NCBI GenBank assembly: GCA_046582565.1
Contig: JAYGED010000263.1
Span: 1-6,629 of the forward strand
From: JAYGED01 sp046582565
GTDB taxonomy: Bacteria > Pseudomonadota > Alphaproteobacteria > JAAXGF01
DNA: 6,629 bases
Reading direction: 5' to 3'
Positions 1 to 5,946 of this stretch are shown here, in pieces; position 1 is the first letter of the stretch; every line of letters starts with the position of its first letter. Both the position numbers and the translations under genes were made by a program. The notes beneath the pieces were generated by a model. That model was given only the letters and a program-made list of their open reading frames with translations. It made no database searches and was not told the DNA's origin.

Positions 1-739
1 CCTTGCCAGTGTTGCTGATCACCCGGCGCAGGCCGTCCTTGCGGATGTCGTCATGAATAAAATTCCGAAAATCCCGGCGCGCGGCGACGGCCTCAAGATA
101 GATTTTCCAGTTTTGTGGGAATTTTTTCACCGAGCGGGGATAGGTCTCATCCATCCGTTTGCCGTAGAAATGATCTGCGCGTATCCTCGCGACTTCCTCA
201 TAACGGTCCGAGATGTAGGTAAAGCGGAGATCCGCATCCATCTCCCAGAACCAGTCGGAAGCAGCGTCGGTTATATCCTCAAGCCTCTGTGTACTTTGCA
301 GGCGATCTTTTTCGGCCCGCTTACGCTCGGTGATGTCGGTTAAGGCCCCGACATATCCGATAATGTCCCCGGCCTGGTCATATTCCGGCTGACATTGCAC
401 CAAGCACCAGGTGGTTGCGCCGTCGGATTTCACATATCGATATTCGCCTTCAAACATCCTTATCGCGTTAGAGGCACCATACCAATCGGTGCCGACTCTT
501 TCACGGTCATCGGGATGAATCGCTTCGAGCCAGCCCTTCCCCATGGCGGCTTCAGGCGTCATTCCACCCAATTGACACCATCTTTCATTCACAAAGGTGA
601 CGTCTCCAGCGGTGTCGGTACGGAAGATCCCCACGGGAGCTATGTCGGCAATCGCCCGGTACCGCTTATCACTCTCGCTTAATGCCCGATCCTGGCCCTG
701 GCGTTCGTCGGCAGTTAAATGACGATCAGTAACCGGCAC
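1..739 (-). CDS. Multi-PAS sensory/signal-transduction protein, C-terminus outside window
   Basis: The minus strand is open from the TAG at 767-769 to the left edge and encodes at least two PAS domains. The first begins near SDKRYRAIADIAPVGIF (about 675-625), contains FVNERWCQLGGMTPEAAMG and the loop IHPDDRERV, and closes with the PAC-type signature LTDITERKRAE near 310-340. The second begins at LEDITDAASDWFWEMDADLRF (about 280-220) and continues through YISDRYEEVARI to the edge. PAS domains sense redox state, light or small ligands and usually feed a histidine kinase, GGDEF/EAL or chemotaxis output; that output module lies beyond base 1, so the activity cannot be named. The frame is continuous with a Phd-like domain upstream, from which it is separated by one amber codon. 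If the TAG is real, the only plausible start ahead of the PAS core is GTG at 739, which has no convincing Shine-Dalgarno sequence; later ATGs fall inside the PAS fold. No signal peptide or membrane segment is seen in the visible part, so it is probably cytoplasmic. Confidence 0.85.
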   Translation of the reverse strand, partial: MPVTDRHLTADERQGQDRALSESDKRYRAIADIAPVGIFRTDTAGDVTFVNERWCQLGGMTPEAAMGKGWLEAIHPDDRERVGTDWYGASNAIRMFEGEYRYVKSDGATTWCLVQCQPEYDQAGDIIGYVGALTDITERKRAEKDRLQSTQRLEDITDAASDWFWEMDADLRFTYISDRYEEVARIRADHFYGKRMDETYPRSVKKFPQNWKIYLEAVAARRDFRNFIHDDIRKDGLRRVISNTGK

Positions 740-856
740 CAGGAGAGCAACCGGTTTGCCGCGGCGCTAAATGGCTATGCGTTCTTTTCCATAGGAAACC
801 CGACCCAAAATATCAGCGAATTTAGCTCGTGCAGCAGATGCAGTGATTGTCTCCAT
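716..856 (-). pseudogene. Phd/YefM-type antitoxin domain interrupted by an in-frame TAG, in frame with the PAS protein
   Basis: From ATG at 856 the minus strand reads METITASAARAKFADILG, then RVSYGKERIAI, then a TAG at 767-769, then RRGKPVALLVPVTDRHL. This is the full N-terminal fold of the Phd/YefM antitoxin family (S-x-x-x-A-R-x-x-F-x-x-I-L, G-x-E-x-I-x-I, R-R-G-K-P-V-A-x-L-V-P), in which the amber codon replaces the residue just before RRGK. A single C-to-T change from CAG would produce it, and no frameshift is needed. The start has a good Shine-Dalgarno sequence (AGGAG, 865-869, spacing 8). Family members normally carry a short C-terminal toxin-binding tail; here that tail is absent and the frame leads after about 20 residues into a PAS domain. 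No toxin gene is visible. Either this is a decayed Phd-PAS fusion, or a dead antitoxin fragment that happens to sit in frame, or the TAG is a sequencing error. The Phd identification is firm; the functional state is uncertain. Confidence 0.8.
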
Positions 857-1689
857 GGCCCCGGCTCCTGAATGGTACGAATTGTACGTTTTGACCTTAA
901 TGACCTATTCGTTAAGGCTTCGTTAACCGGGCGGGCTAGGCGATTCGGGGGTTCAGGAGTGCAGCTTATGGGTTTGGGGTCCAGTTCGCGGATCAATTTG
1001 CGCAGGAAGGCGCGGGCAAAATCGTCGTAATCGGCGGCGACCTCGACGAAGGCTCCCGGCCCGCGAATTACCTTTTCGCGGTAGTATGTTTCCAAATCGT
1101 AGAAATCGAGTGTGGCGCCGATCGGTTCGCCTTCGAAATAGTTAACGATATGCGAGAGGATAGGCAAACCGTTAATCACGACCCCCAGAGTCTCTGCCGC
1201 TTGACGTGGGATGGACAGGGGGACGCCGATATTGTTATAGCCATCGCCCGATACATCGATCGTCAACTGATGGCCTGCAAAGGCGTTGTCGGCTATCAGA
1301 CGAACGCCGAAGTCGATCGCCCGGCCGATGCCGGTGAAGGCGCGGATGGGATTACGCTCGGTGTTTTCCACCTCGACGGCGAATGACAAGACAGAGGCCG
1401 GATCCTTCAACAGGCGCCAAGGGACCATATAGTGCGTATCGACCACCGAGCTCCATTGGAAGAGCGTCACGGCCACACCGTTTTGCTGTCCAATCAGCTT
1501 GATGACTTCGGGCGTTCGAAAGGCCTGAGCTATGCCTGTCATCAAAAGATGGAATTCGAAACCGTCGATGCTTATCGAGCTGTCGACGGCGAGAACCAGT
1601 TCGACCGAGACTGGTATCTGAGCCCGTGCATCCGCGAGAGGCATCAAGCATGCCCACACAATCAGCACCGGTTTCAACAAATGCCGCAT
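775..1689 (-). CDS. DUF1194 (VWFA-like) secreted protein with an abnormal C-terminal extension
   Basis: The 304-residue product starts with a signal peptide: MRHLLKP, a hydrophobic core LIVWACLMPLA, and a likely cleavage after ARA at residue 23, so it is exported. The mature part begins VSVELVLAVDSSIS; D36, S38 and S40 form a metal-ion-dependent adhesion site (DxSxS) and T119 in FTGIGRAID is the expected third ligand. The strand DVSGDG (145-150) and the ending FARAFLRKLIREL (about 224-236) are typical of DUF1194, a von Willebrand A-like family of unknown function found mainly in alphaproteobacteria. The family normally ends near this point. The remaining 65 or so residues look like translated non-coding DNA and overlap the phd promoter and the first 82 bases of the phd frame. 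Deleting one base of the GGGG run at 976-979 would bring a TAA at 966-968 into frame, giving a normal length. The start at 1689 is set by the signal peptide; the SD is weak. Confidence 0.85.
   Translation of the reverse strand: MRHLLKPVLIVWACLMPLADARAQIPVSVELVLAVDSSISIDGFEFHLLMTGIAQAFRTPEVIKLIGQQNGVAVTLFQWSSVVDTHYMVPWRLLKDPASVLSFAVEVENTERNPIRAFTGIGRAIDFGVRLIADNAFAGHQLTIDVSGDGYNNIGVPLSIPRQAAETLGVVINGLPILSHIVNYFEGEPIGATLDFYDLETYYREKVIRGPGAFVEVAADYDDFARAFLRKLIRELDPKPISCTPEPPNRLARPVNEALTNRSLRSKRTIRTIQEPGPWRQSLHLLHELNSLIFWVGFPMEKNA
865..890 (-). promoter_or_regulatory. Promoter, operator-like palindrome and SD of the phd-like reading frame
   Basis: Upstream of the ATG at 856 the minus strand has AGGAG (865-869), then an imperfect 13-bp palindrome GTACGAATTGTAC on the plus strand (875-887) with two GTAC arms. 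On the minus strand the palindrome contains TACAAT (881-886), a fair -10 hexamer, so a protein bound here would block the promoter. Phd/YefM antitoxins autoregulate by binding short palindromes (YefM sites have a TGTACA core), so the arrangement fits the family. No good -35 box is visible. A direct repeat TTCGTTAA lies further upstream at 908-915 and 919-926, one helical turn apart. Confidence 0.4.
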
Positions 1690-1713
1690 GGGAGACGATA
1701 GCCCACGCCCCCC

Positions 1714-1759
1714 GCTATTGTCACGGCTTGCCTATAGCTCCGGACAGCGGCACAATAGC
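1714..1759. promoter_or_regulatory. Divergent promoter region with 8-bp inverted repeat
   Basis: The 112 bases between the DUF1194 start and the racemase start contain a perfect inverted repeat GCTATTGT (1714-1721) / ACAATAGC (1752-1759), with arm centres 38 bp apart and a CTATAG palindrome (1732-1737) between them. On the plus strand TTGCCT (1728-1733), 17 bases, CACAAT (1751-1756) is a plausible sigma-70 promoter for the racemase operon, with its -10 overlapping the right arm. The left arm presents the same ACAAT core on the minus strand, towards DUF1194. The repeat could be a shared operator; this is inference from symmetry only. Confidence 0.35.
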
Positions 1760-1801
1760 TCAACGGGCGTGGCCCGGTCTGTGATCTTGGGAGGTAGAGC
1801 C

Positions 1802-2596
1802 ATGAACAAAGCCACGGCACTTCAGGCGGAGACGTCAGAATCCGCACCTGACATCGGCACCCTGCCCTTTGAACTCGGCGAGGATATCGGCCAGCGCGGC
1901 GCCATCGGCCTGGTGGTGCTCGATGTGGATTCGACTCTCGAACAGGAATACCGCGCCATCCTGCCGCTCGACGGGGTATCGCTCTATGTCAGCCGCATCG
2001 CCATGGGCAACAAGGTGACCAAGGAAACCTTGCGCGCCATGGAAGGCGACATCACCACCTCGGCGGCGCAGATCCATCCCGGCAGGAAGCTCGACGTTCT
2101 AGCCTTCGCCTGCACCTCGGGCACCGTGGCAATCGGCGAGGCCCGGGTATTCGAACGGCTGCGCAAGGCCCGGCCCGGTATCTCCTGCACCTCGCCGATG
2201 ACGGCGGGGGTCGCCGGGCTCAAGCGCCTGGGCTGCGAAAGCGTTGCGCTGATCACCCCTTACACCGCCGACATAACCGCCATGATGGGCGGCTTCATCG
2301 AGGATCACGGCATCAGTGTGACCACCGCCGCCACCTTCGATAACACCAATGACGCCGAGGTGGCGCGGATCTCGCGAAGCTCCATCCGCGAAGCCATCTT
2401 GTCCCAGGGCGCCGGCGCCTGCGATGCGGTTTTCGTATCCTGCTCGTCGCTTCACGTGCTGCCGGTGATCGAGGAATGCGAGGCGGAACTCAGCAAGCCG
2501 GTGCTGGCCAGCAATCAGGCCATGGCCTGGCACAGCATGCGCCTCGCCGGAATCGACGACGCCTTGCCAGGCTTCGGCCGGCTGTTGATGCATTAG
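1802..2596 (+). CDS. Asp/Glu/hydantoin racemase superfamily protein (maleate isomerase/arylmalonate decarboxylase/EutA-like)
   Basis: The 264-residue protein belongs to the aspartate/glutamate racemase superfamily, in the branch that includes maleate cis-trans isomerase, arylmalonate decarboxylase and the ectoine-utilisation protein EutA. Both superfamily cysteines are present, each in its expected setting: C104 in FACTSGTVAIG and C214 in VSCSSLHVLPVI. The motif SPMTAGVAGLKRLG followed by VALITPYT is typical of the AMDase/EutA branch. Two cysteines support a racemase or isomerase mechanism by two-base proton transfer; true arylmalonate decarboxylases keep only the second. The protein is cytoplasmic with no signal. 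The start at 1802 is chosen over an upstream in-frame ATG at 1688 because GGGAGG (1789-1794) lies 7 bases before it and the upstream extension has no family similarity. The next gene, a D-amino-acid dehydrogenase, starts 6 bases after the stop. The pair suggests epimerisation of an amino-acid-like substrate followed by oxidation; the substrate cannot be read from sequence. Confidence 0.85.
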   Translation: MNKATALQAETSESAPDIGTLPFELGEDIGQRGAIGLVVLDVDSTLEQEYRAILPLDGVSLYVSRIAMGNKVTKETLRAMEGDITTSAAQIHPGRKLDVLAFACTSGTVAIGEARVFERLRKARPGISCTSPMTAGVAGLKRLGCESVALITPYTADITAMMGGFIEDHGISVTTAATFDNTNDAEVARISRSSIREAILSQGAGACDAVFVSCSSLHVLPVIEECEAELSKPVLASNQAMAWHSMRLAGIDDALPGFGRLLMH

Positions 2597-2602
2597 CGTC
2601 AC

Positions 2603-3850
2603 ATGAACATCGTCGTCATGGGGGGTGGCGTCATCGGCGTTACCTGCGCCTATTACCTCGCCCGTGACGGACATCAGGTTACGGTCATCGAACGCCAGGA
2701 CGAATGCGGACGCGAAACCAGCTTCGCCAACGCCGGCCTGGTAGCGCCGGGTCACGCCACCACATGGGCCTCGCCGGGCGCGCCGCTCACCCTGTTGAAA
2801 TCCCTGCTGCATGACGACATGTCCTTGCGCTTCAAGTTCAGCGCCGACCCCCGCTTCTGGATCTGGGGCCTGCGCTTCCTGCTCAACTGCACCGCCGCCC
2901 GCAGCCGGGAAAACACCCTGCCCAAGCTACGGCTCTGCCTCTATAGCCAGGCGGAGACGAAGGCGCTTTTGGCGGAGACCGGCATTGATTGCGATATGTT
3001 GAGCCGGGGCATCCTGTATCTCTATCGCCATGCGGAGAATCTCGAGGCCGGTATCACCAACATGGCCTTCCTCAAGGATCACGGCCATGTCCAGGAGGTC
3101 ATCGACGTGGACCGGGTGGTTGAACTGGAACCCGCCCTGGCGGCGCAGCGTCACCTGCTGGCGGGCGCCATCCTCGGCCCGAACGACGAGTCCGGCGACA
3201 GTTTCAAATTCACCACCGGCCTCGCCGCCTATTGCGCCGACACGCTGGGGGTCGATTTTCGCTATGGTACAAATATCCTCGCCCTGACCACGGACGGCGG
3301 CAAAATCACCGGCGTGGTGAGCGATAAAGGCCCCATCACCGGCGATGCTTACGTCATGTGTCTGGCGTCCGAAAGCCCGGCTATCCTGCGCAGCGCCGGA
3401 ATGGATGCGCCGATCTACCCGATCAAGGGTTATTCCATGACCTATCCGGTGGGTGACGCCGAGGGCGCCCCGACCATGGGCGGCATCGACGAAGAAGCCC
3501 TGATCGCCTGGTCGCGCTTAGGCGATCACGTGCGTTTCACGGCAACGGCGGAATTCTCCGGCTATGACACCTCTTTCAAACCCAGCGATTTTATCCATAT
3601 GACCCGTGTCGCCCGTGAACTGTTCCCCGAGAGCGGCGACTTCGATCAGGCGACCCATTGGGCCTGCCTCCGCCCGATGACCGCGGACGGTCCGCCGATC
3701 ATGGGCCGCGGCAGGCTGGACAATCTCTGGCTCAACACCGGCCAGGGCCATATGGGCTGGACCATGGCCTGCGGCTCGGGGCGCGTGGTCGCCGATCTGA
3801 TCCAGGGCCGCGCCCCGGCCATCGACATTCGCCGCATGGAGGTCCGTTGA
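2603..3850 (+). CDS. dadA: D-amino-acid dehydrogenase-like FAD oxidoreductase (DadA family)
   Basis: The 415-residue protein is a full-length DAO-fold flavoenzyme of the DadA type. It opens with a dinucleotide-binding motif GGGVIG (7-12) and E30 at the end of the second strand, which binds the FAD ribose. It then has ETSFANAGLVAPGH (38-51), a DadA signature, and the C-terminal FAD block LRPMTADGPPIMG, LNTGQGHMGWTMACGSGR and VVADLIQGR (roughly 355-405). DadA enzymes deaminate D-amino acids to 2-oxo acids and pass electrons to the respiratory quinone pool at the inner membrane. The length matches the family (about 410-435). No clear Shine-Dalgarno sequence precedes the ATG, so translation is probably coupled to the racemase gene that ends 6 bases upstream. 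Its TGA overlaps the TTG start of the next gene. The family also includes paralogues acting on hydroxyproline, sarcosine-like or opine substrates, so the symbol denotes the family rather than a proven D-alanine dehydrogenase. Confidence 0.88.
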   Translation: MNIVVMGGGVIGVTCAYYLARDGHQVTVIERQDECGRETSFANAGLVAPGHATTWASPGAPLTLLKSLLHDDMSLRFKFSADPRFWIWGLRFLLNCTAARSRENTLPKLRLCLYSQAETKALLAETGIDCDMLSRGILYLYRHAENLEAGITNMAFLKDHGHVQEVIDVDRVVELEPALAAQRHLLAGAILGPNDESGDSFKFTTGLAAYCADTLGVDFRYGTNILALTTDGGKITGVVSDKGPITGDAYVMCLASESPAILRSAGMDAPIYPIKGYSMTYPVGDAEGAPTMGGIDEEALIAWSRLGDHVRFTATAEFSGYDTSFKPSDFIHMTRVARELFPESGDFDQATHWACLRPMTADGPPIMGRGRLDNLWLNTGQGHMGWTMACGSGRVVADLIQGRAPAIDIRRMEVR

Positions 3851-4284
3851 TAAAAGACGATCTCACACCGAAAGACGAAAACCTTCGGTTGGTTCTCTCC
3901 GGGGAGCACACGGCATGGCTCGATGCCCAAATCTCGAAAACCAAGCGAGGCATCGCAACTCTATTCGTCATTGTTATTCTGGGCGTCGCGGGCAGTTACG
4001 CGGCTGGGAATATTTTGAGCGACTGGTATGCGCACACCCCGGAATGCAGTTACATGGCGGCGGAAAGCGTACAGCCCGGCGAAGCGGTTGACCCAACCGA
4101 TCCCTGCGCATCGGCCGACGCCGGCCTGACGCCGCCCATACTGGCTGCCGGATTTGTCATACTCGCGGTGATCATCTCCCTGGTCGCCTTCATCGAGCTG
4201 TTTCGGAATATATCAAAATTGAAGGATTATCGAAGCTTCACCGGCGACCATCAGGAATTTCTCGAAAAATACCATCGCCCGTGA
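3847..4284 (+). CDS. Small two-helix membrane protein of unknown function, TTG start overlapping dadA
   Basis: The frame opens at TTG (3847-3849), which overlaps the dadA TGA as TTGA, with GGAGG at 3838-3842, 4 bases upstream. The only internal ATG (residue 70) would remove the first helix, so TTG is the best start. The 145-residue product has a charged cytoplasmic N-terminus (1-34), TM1 about 36-57 (GIATLFVIVILGVAGSY), an external loop of about 38 residues containing C67 and C87, TM2 about 97-119 (PILAAGFVILAVIISLVAF), and a basic C-terminal tail. The positive residues before TM1 and after TM2 predict both ends inside. The cysteines flank a segment rich in acidic residues and proline and could form a periplasmic disulfide. 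I do not recognise the family. Its tight coupling suggests it works with, or is at least expressed with, the racemase and dehydrogenase, for example as a membrane anchor or transport accessory, but nothing in the sequence proves this. Confidence 0.75.
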   Translation: MIKDDLTPKDENLRLVLSGEHTAWLDAQISKTKRGIATLFVIVILGVAGSYAAGNILSDWYAHTPECSYMAAESVQPGEAVDPTDPCASADAGLTPPILAAGFVILAVIISLVAFIELFRNISKLKDYRSFTGDHQEFLEKYHRP

Positions 4285-4474
4285 TGGAGGGAATGGGGAC
4301 AGTGCATATTAAGCGGCTGTTCCAAAGGCCGCTCAGGCCGGTGCAGCACTACCTGGACCTAGAAAATTGCGGGGACACCAAGCTCTGAGAATCCCCTCTT
4401 GTCACGACCCAGAAAGCAGTTTCCCGCCGCCCTCATTAAGCAAACAAATCGCAAAGCGAAGTCATCGTCATTCC
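4285..4474. other. Convergent intergenic region with GGGGACA motifs
   Basis: No coding region is supported here. The heptamer GGGGACA occurs twice in the same orientation (4295-4301, followed by GTGCATATTAAG, and 4371-4377). An AGCGGC (4312-4317) / GCCGCT (4328-4333) hairpin lies 27 bases after the upstream stop but has no T-tract. On the minus strand, downstream of the dehydrogenase stop, TCGC-TTT-GCGA (4449-4459) is followed by TTTGTTTGCTT and could act as a weak terminator for that gene. GGGGACAGTGCATATT-like strings recur between genes in many proteobacteria, and I associate them with REP-type transposase remnants, but no transposase is visible. Confidence 0.35.
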
Positions 4475-5569
4475 TTACGGCACGATTGCAGCTCGAAGCA
4501 CTGAACGGTCGGCGGCGCGGGCAAACGCTTCGTCCATCTGGTCGAGCGAAAACTTTGAATCGACGATCTCCGCAAACGGAAACCGTTTGCGGTTGCTCAT
4601 GACGAAGTCCAGTGCCTGGATCAGATGTCGCGGATGATAGTTGTGTACACCCACGATATTGATCCCGCCGCGTAGGATATCGTTGCCGTCGAGCGTAAAC
4701 GTGGAACCCGGGTTGACCAGGCCGCCAATCACGTAGTGGCCCCCAATCCGCAGCATGCGGATGCCTAACGGCACGGCGTCCGGGTGGCCACAGACCTCAA
4801 TCCCGACGTCCGCGCCGTCGGGCAGGCACTCGGCGCGCACGGCGGCGACCAGATCGTCTTCGCCGATGGCACTGATGTCGAGGGTGACGTCGGCACCGAA
4901 CTTGCTGGCGATGGCCAAGCGGTCCGACACCGCATCGAGACCGATAACACGGCGCGCACCACGCGCCTTGGCTATTGCGCAGCCGTACAGACCGAGCAAC
5001 CCCAATCCCTGTACGACGACCGTATCACCGACATTAATGCCAGCCGCCTCGGTGACCGCGATCATGGTGGCGACCCCGCAATTGAGCGGCGTTGCCTCCT
5101 CGTCCGAGATTTCGTCAGGGAGTTTGAGGATACCCGTCCCCGGCAAGATGTAGCAGTAGTCCGCAAATCCGCCGAGGAAATGCGGATCGTCCTCGACCAG
5201 GTCGTGCCCGTACTTGCGAAGTCCCGGGGATTTCTGCGGCATGTCGTGAACGTCGCGGTAATAGGACTCGCCCGCATGGAAAAACTCCGTCCACGTGACC
5301 CGGCCACCGACCGCCAGTTTGTCCCCGCGCATGTCGTGGACGATGTTCTCACCTAACTGATCGATCACGCCGACGATTTCATGTCCGAGGATTCCCGGAC
5401 AGGGGTTCGGACGGTGTCCCTGATAGGAATGAATGTCGGAACGGCAGATCGTGGACATGGTAATACGAACGAGTACTTCATCGGGCTTGACGTCACGTAC
5501 TGGGTATTCCCGTATTACGAATGGCGTGTTCGGTGCGTCATAAACGACGGCTCGACCTGTCTTTGTCAT
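4475..5569 (-). CDS. Zinc-binding medium-chain alcohol dehydrogenase (phosphonate-catabolism-associated type), no structural zinc site
   Basis: The 364-residue protein is a medium-chain dehydrogenase/reductase. The catalytic zinc ligands are C42 (TICRSDIH), H63 and E64 (GILGHEIVG) and C164 (PLNCGVAT). The Rossmann motif is GLGLLG (188-193), and D212 after the second strand (VIGLD) favours NAD(H) over NADP(H). The segments DMPQK-x-KYGHD (109-123) and GGFADYCYILPGT (133-145) resemble the family named putative phosphonate catabolism associated alcohol dehydrogenase (TIGR03366). The structural-zinc lobe has lost its four cysteines: the expected positions hold A99, S102, R105 and about S114. The start at 5569 is chosen because the family alignment begins at MTKTGRAVVYDAP; the frame is open for 34 more codons upstream (to 5671), but these look non-coding. 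No phosphonate genes are in the window, so the name reflects similarity only; the alcohol or polyol substrate is unknown. It is a single-gene unit, divergent from the membrane gene to its right. Confidence 0.85.
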   Translation of the reverse strand: MTKTGRAVVYDAPNTPFVIREYPVRDVKPDEVLVRITMSTICRSDIHSYQGHRPNPCPGILGHEIVGVIDQLGENIVHDMRGDKLAVGGRVTWTEFFHAGESYYRDVHDMPQKSPGLRKYGHDLVEDDPHFLGGFADYCYILPGTGILKLPDEISDEEATPLNCGVATMIAVTEAAGINVGDTVVVQGLGLLGLYGCAIAKARGARRVIGLDAVSDRLAIASKFGADVTLDISAIGEDDLVAAVRAECLPDGADVGIEVCGHPDAVPLGIRMLRIGGHYVIGGLVNPGSTFTLDGNDILRGGINIVGVHNYHPRHLIQALDFVMSNRKRFPFAEIVDSKFSLDQMDEAFARAADRSVLRAAIVP

Positions 5570-5601
5570 GTTCCCGATATTTCCCAAGTAGCCCACTAAT
5601 C

Positions 5602-5630
5602 CACGGTGACAATACCCAGTCCACACCGTG
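5602..5630 (-). promoter_or_regulatory. Inverted repeat upstream of the alcohol dehydrogenase
   Basis: CACGGTG (5602-5608) and CACCGTG (5624-5630) are perfect 7-bp inverted arms separated by 15 bases, with start-to-start spacing of 22 bp, about two helical turns. The site sits 33-61 bases upstream of the ATG at 5569, where an operator of a dimeric regulator could lie. No regulator gene is adjacent, and no convincing -35/-10 pair is visible around it. Confidence 0.35.
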
Positions 5631-5730
5631 ATTGTAAGAATTTGCCCCTCTGTCGCCGTCAGACAATCCACTTTTGATGATTAGTGCATTTCTAAAGCAA
5701 TTCACGTTCTATGAATATCCGTTGTTGGCT

Positions 5731-5838
5731 ATTAGCGGACATTGCCGCACTTGGTGATTTACGTCTGCTTTACCCCCGAATGCGGACATTTTAGGCAGGC
5801 ATGAAAAAGGTCTGCTTATGACCCTAAGCGGACATTTT
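5731..5838. repeat. Cluster of hairpin-forming intergenic repeats (GTCTGCTT...AGCGGACATTTT)
   Basis: Two clear units of 29-30 bases occur: 5763-5792 (GTCTGCTT, variable middle, GCGGACATTTT) and 5810-5838 (GTCTGCTT, ATGACCCT, AAGCGGACATTTT). A third copy of the right half, AGCGGACATT, is at 5734-5743. Each full unit is an imperfect palindrome: GTCTGCTT pairs with AAGCGGAC through one G-T pair, leaving an 8-base loop in the second unit. The ends are conserved and the loops differ, as expected for a REP-like or MITE-like element under selection for its stem. The cluster lies between divergent genes, in a stretch of 377 bases without coding capacity. Confidence 0.6.
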
Positions 5839-5887
5839 GGCTATCGCCGATATGGTTTGTGCTTGGTGCGCCGGACAGGCGCTGACA

Positions 5888-5917
5888 TTGAAAGGCTTGG
5901 GCAAAATGCGTTAAGAT
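5888..5917 (+). promoter_or_regulatory. Candidate sigma-70 promoter for the membrane protein gene
   Basis: TTGAAA (5888-5893), an 18-base spacer and TAAGAT (5912-5917) form a reasonable housekeeping promoter. It would start transcription about 22 bases before the ATG at 5947, leaving a short leader that includes the GGGGGA Shine-Dalgarno sequence at 5931-5936. Confidence 0.45.
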
Positions 5918-5946
5918 ATGCATGAAACTAGGGGGAAGTGCCGCTG

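Noticed and set aside
53..682. Two plus-strand frames (53-343 and 395-682)
   Set aside because: Both lie opposite the PAS-coding frame, which has clear domain signatures; the plus-strand products resemble nothing.
1688..1801. N-terminal extension of the racemase to an ATG at 1688
   Set aside because: It would place the start inside the DUF1194 start region, has no SD, lacks family similarity and covers the likely promoter; the ATG at 1802 has GGGAGG at 7 bases.
2099..2812. A 237-codon minus-strand frame
   Set aside because: It is antisense to the racemase and dadA and exists because of their high GC content; its composition is G, A, R and H rich with no domain.
3658..3846. Upstream 63 codons of the frame containing the small membrane protein
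   Set aside because: They lie inside dadA in another frame, are proline, arginine and glycine rich, and lack an SD; the true start is TTG at 3847.
4312..4333. AGCGGC/GCCGCT hairpin as a rho-independent terminator
   Set aside because: It is not followed by a T-tract and the loop is 10 bases; kept only as a note in the intergenic entry.
5570..5671. N-terminal extension of the alcohol dehydrogenase by 34 codons
   Set aside because: The family begins at MTKTGRAVV; the extension has no similarity and covers the inverted repeat at 5602-5630.
5731..5838. CRISPR array
   Set aside because: Only two full units exist, their spacing is irregular, the conserved parts are the unit ends rather than whole repeats, and no cas genes are present.
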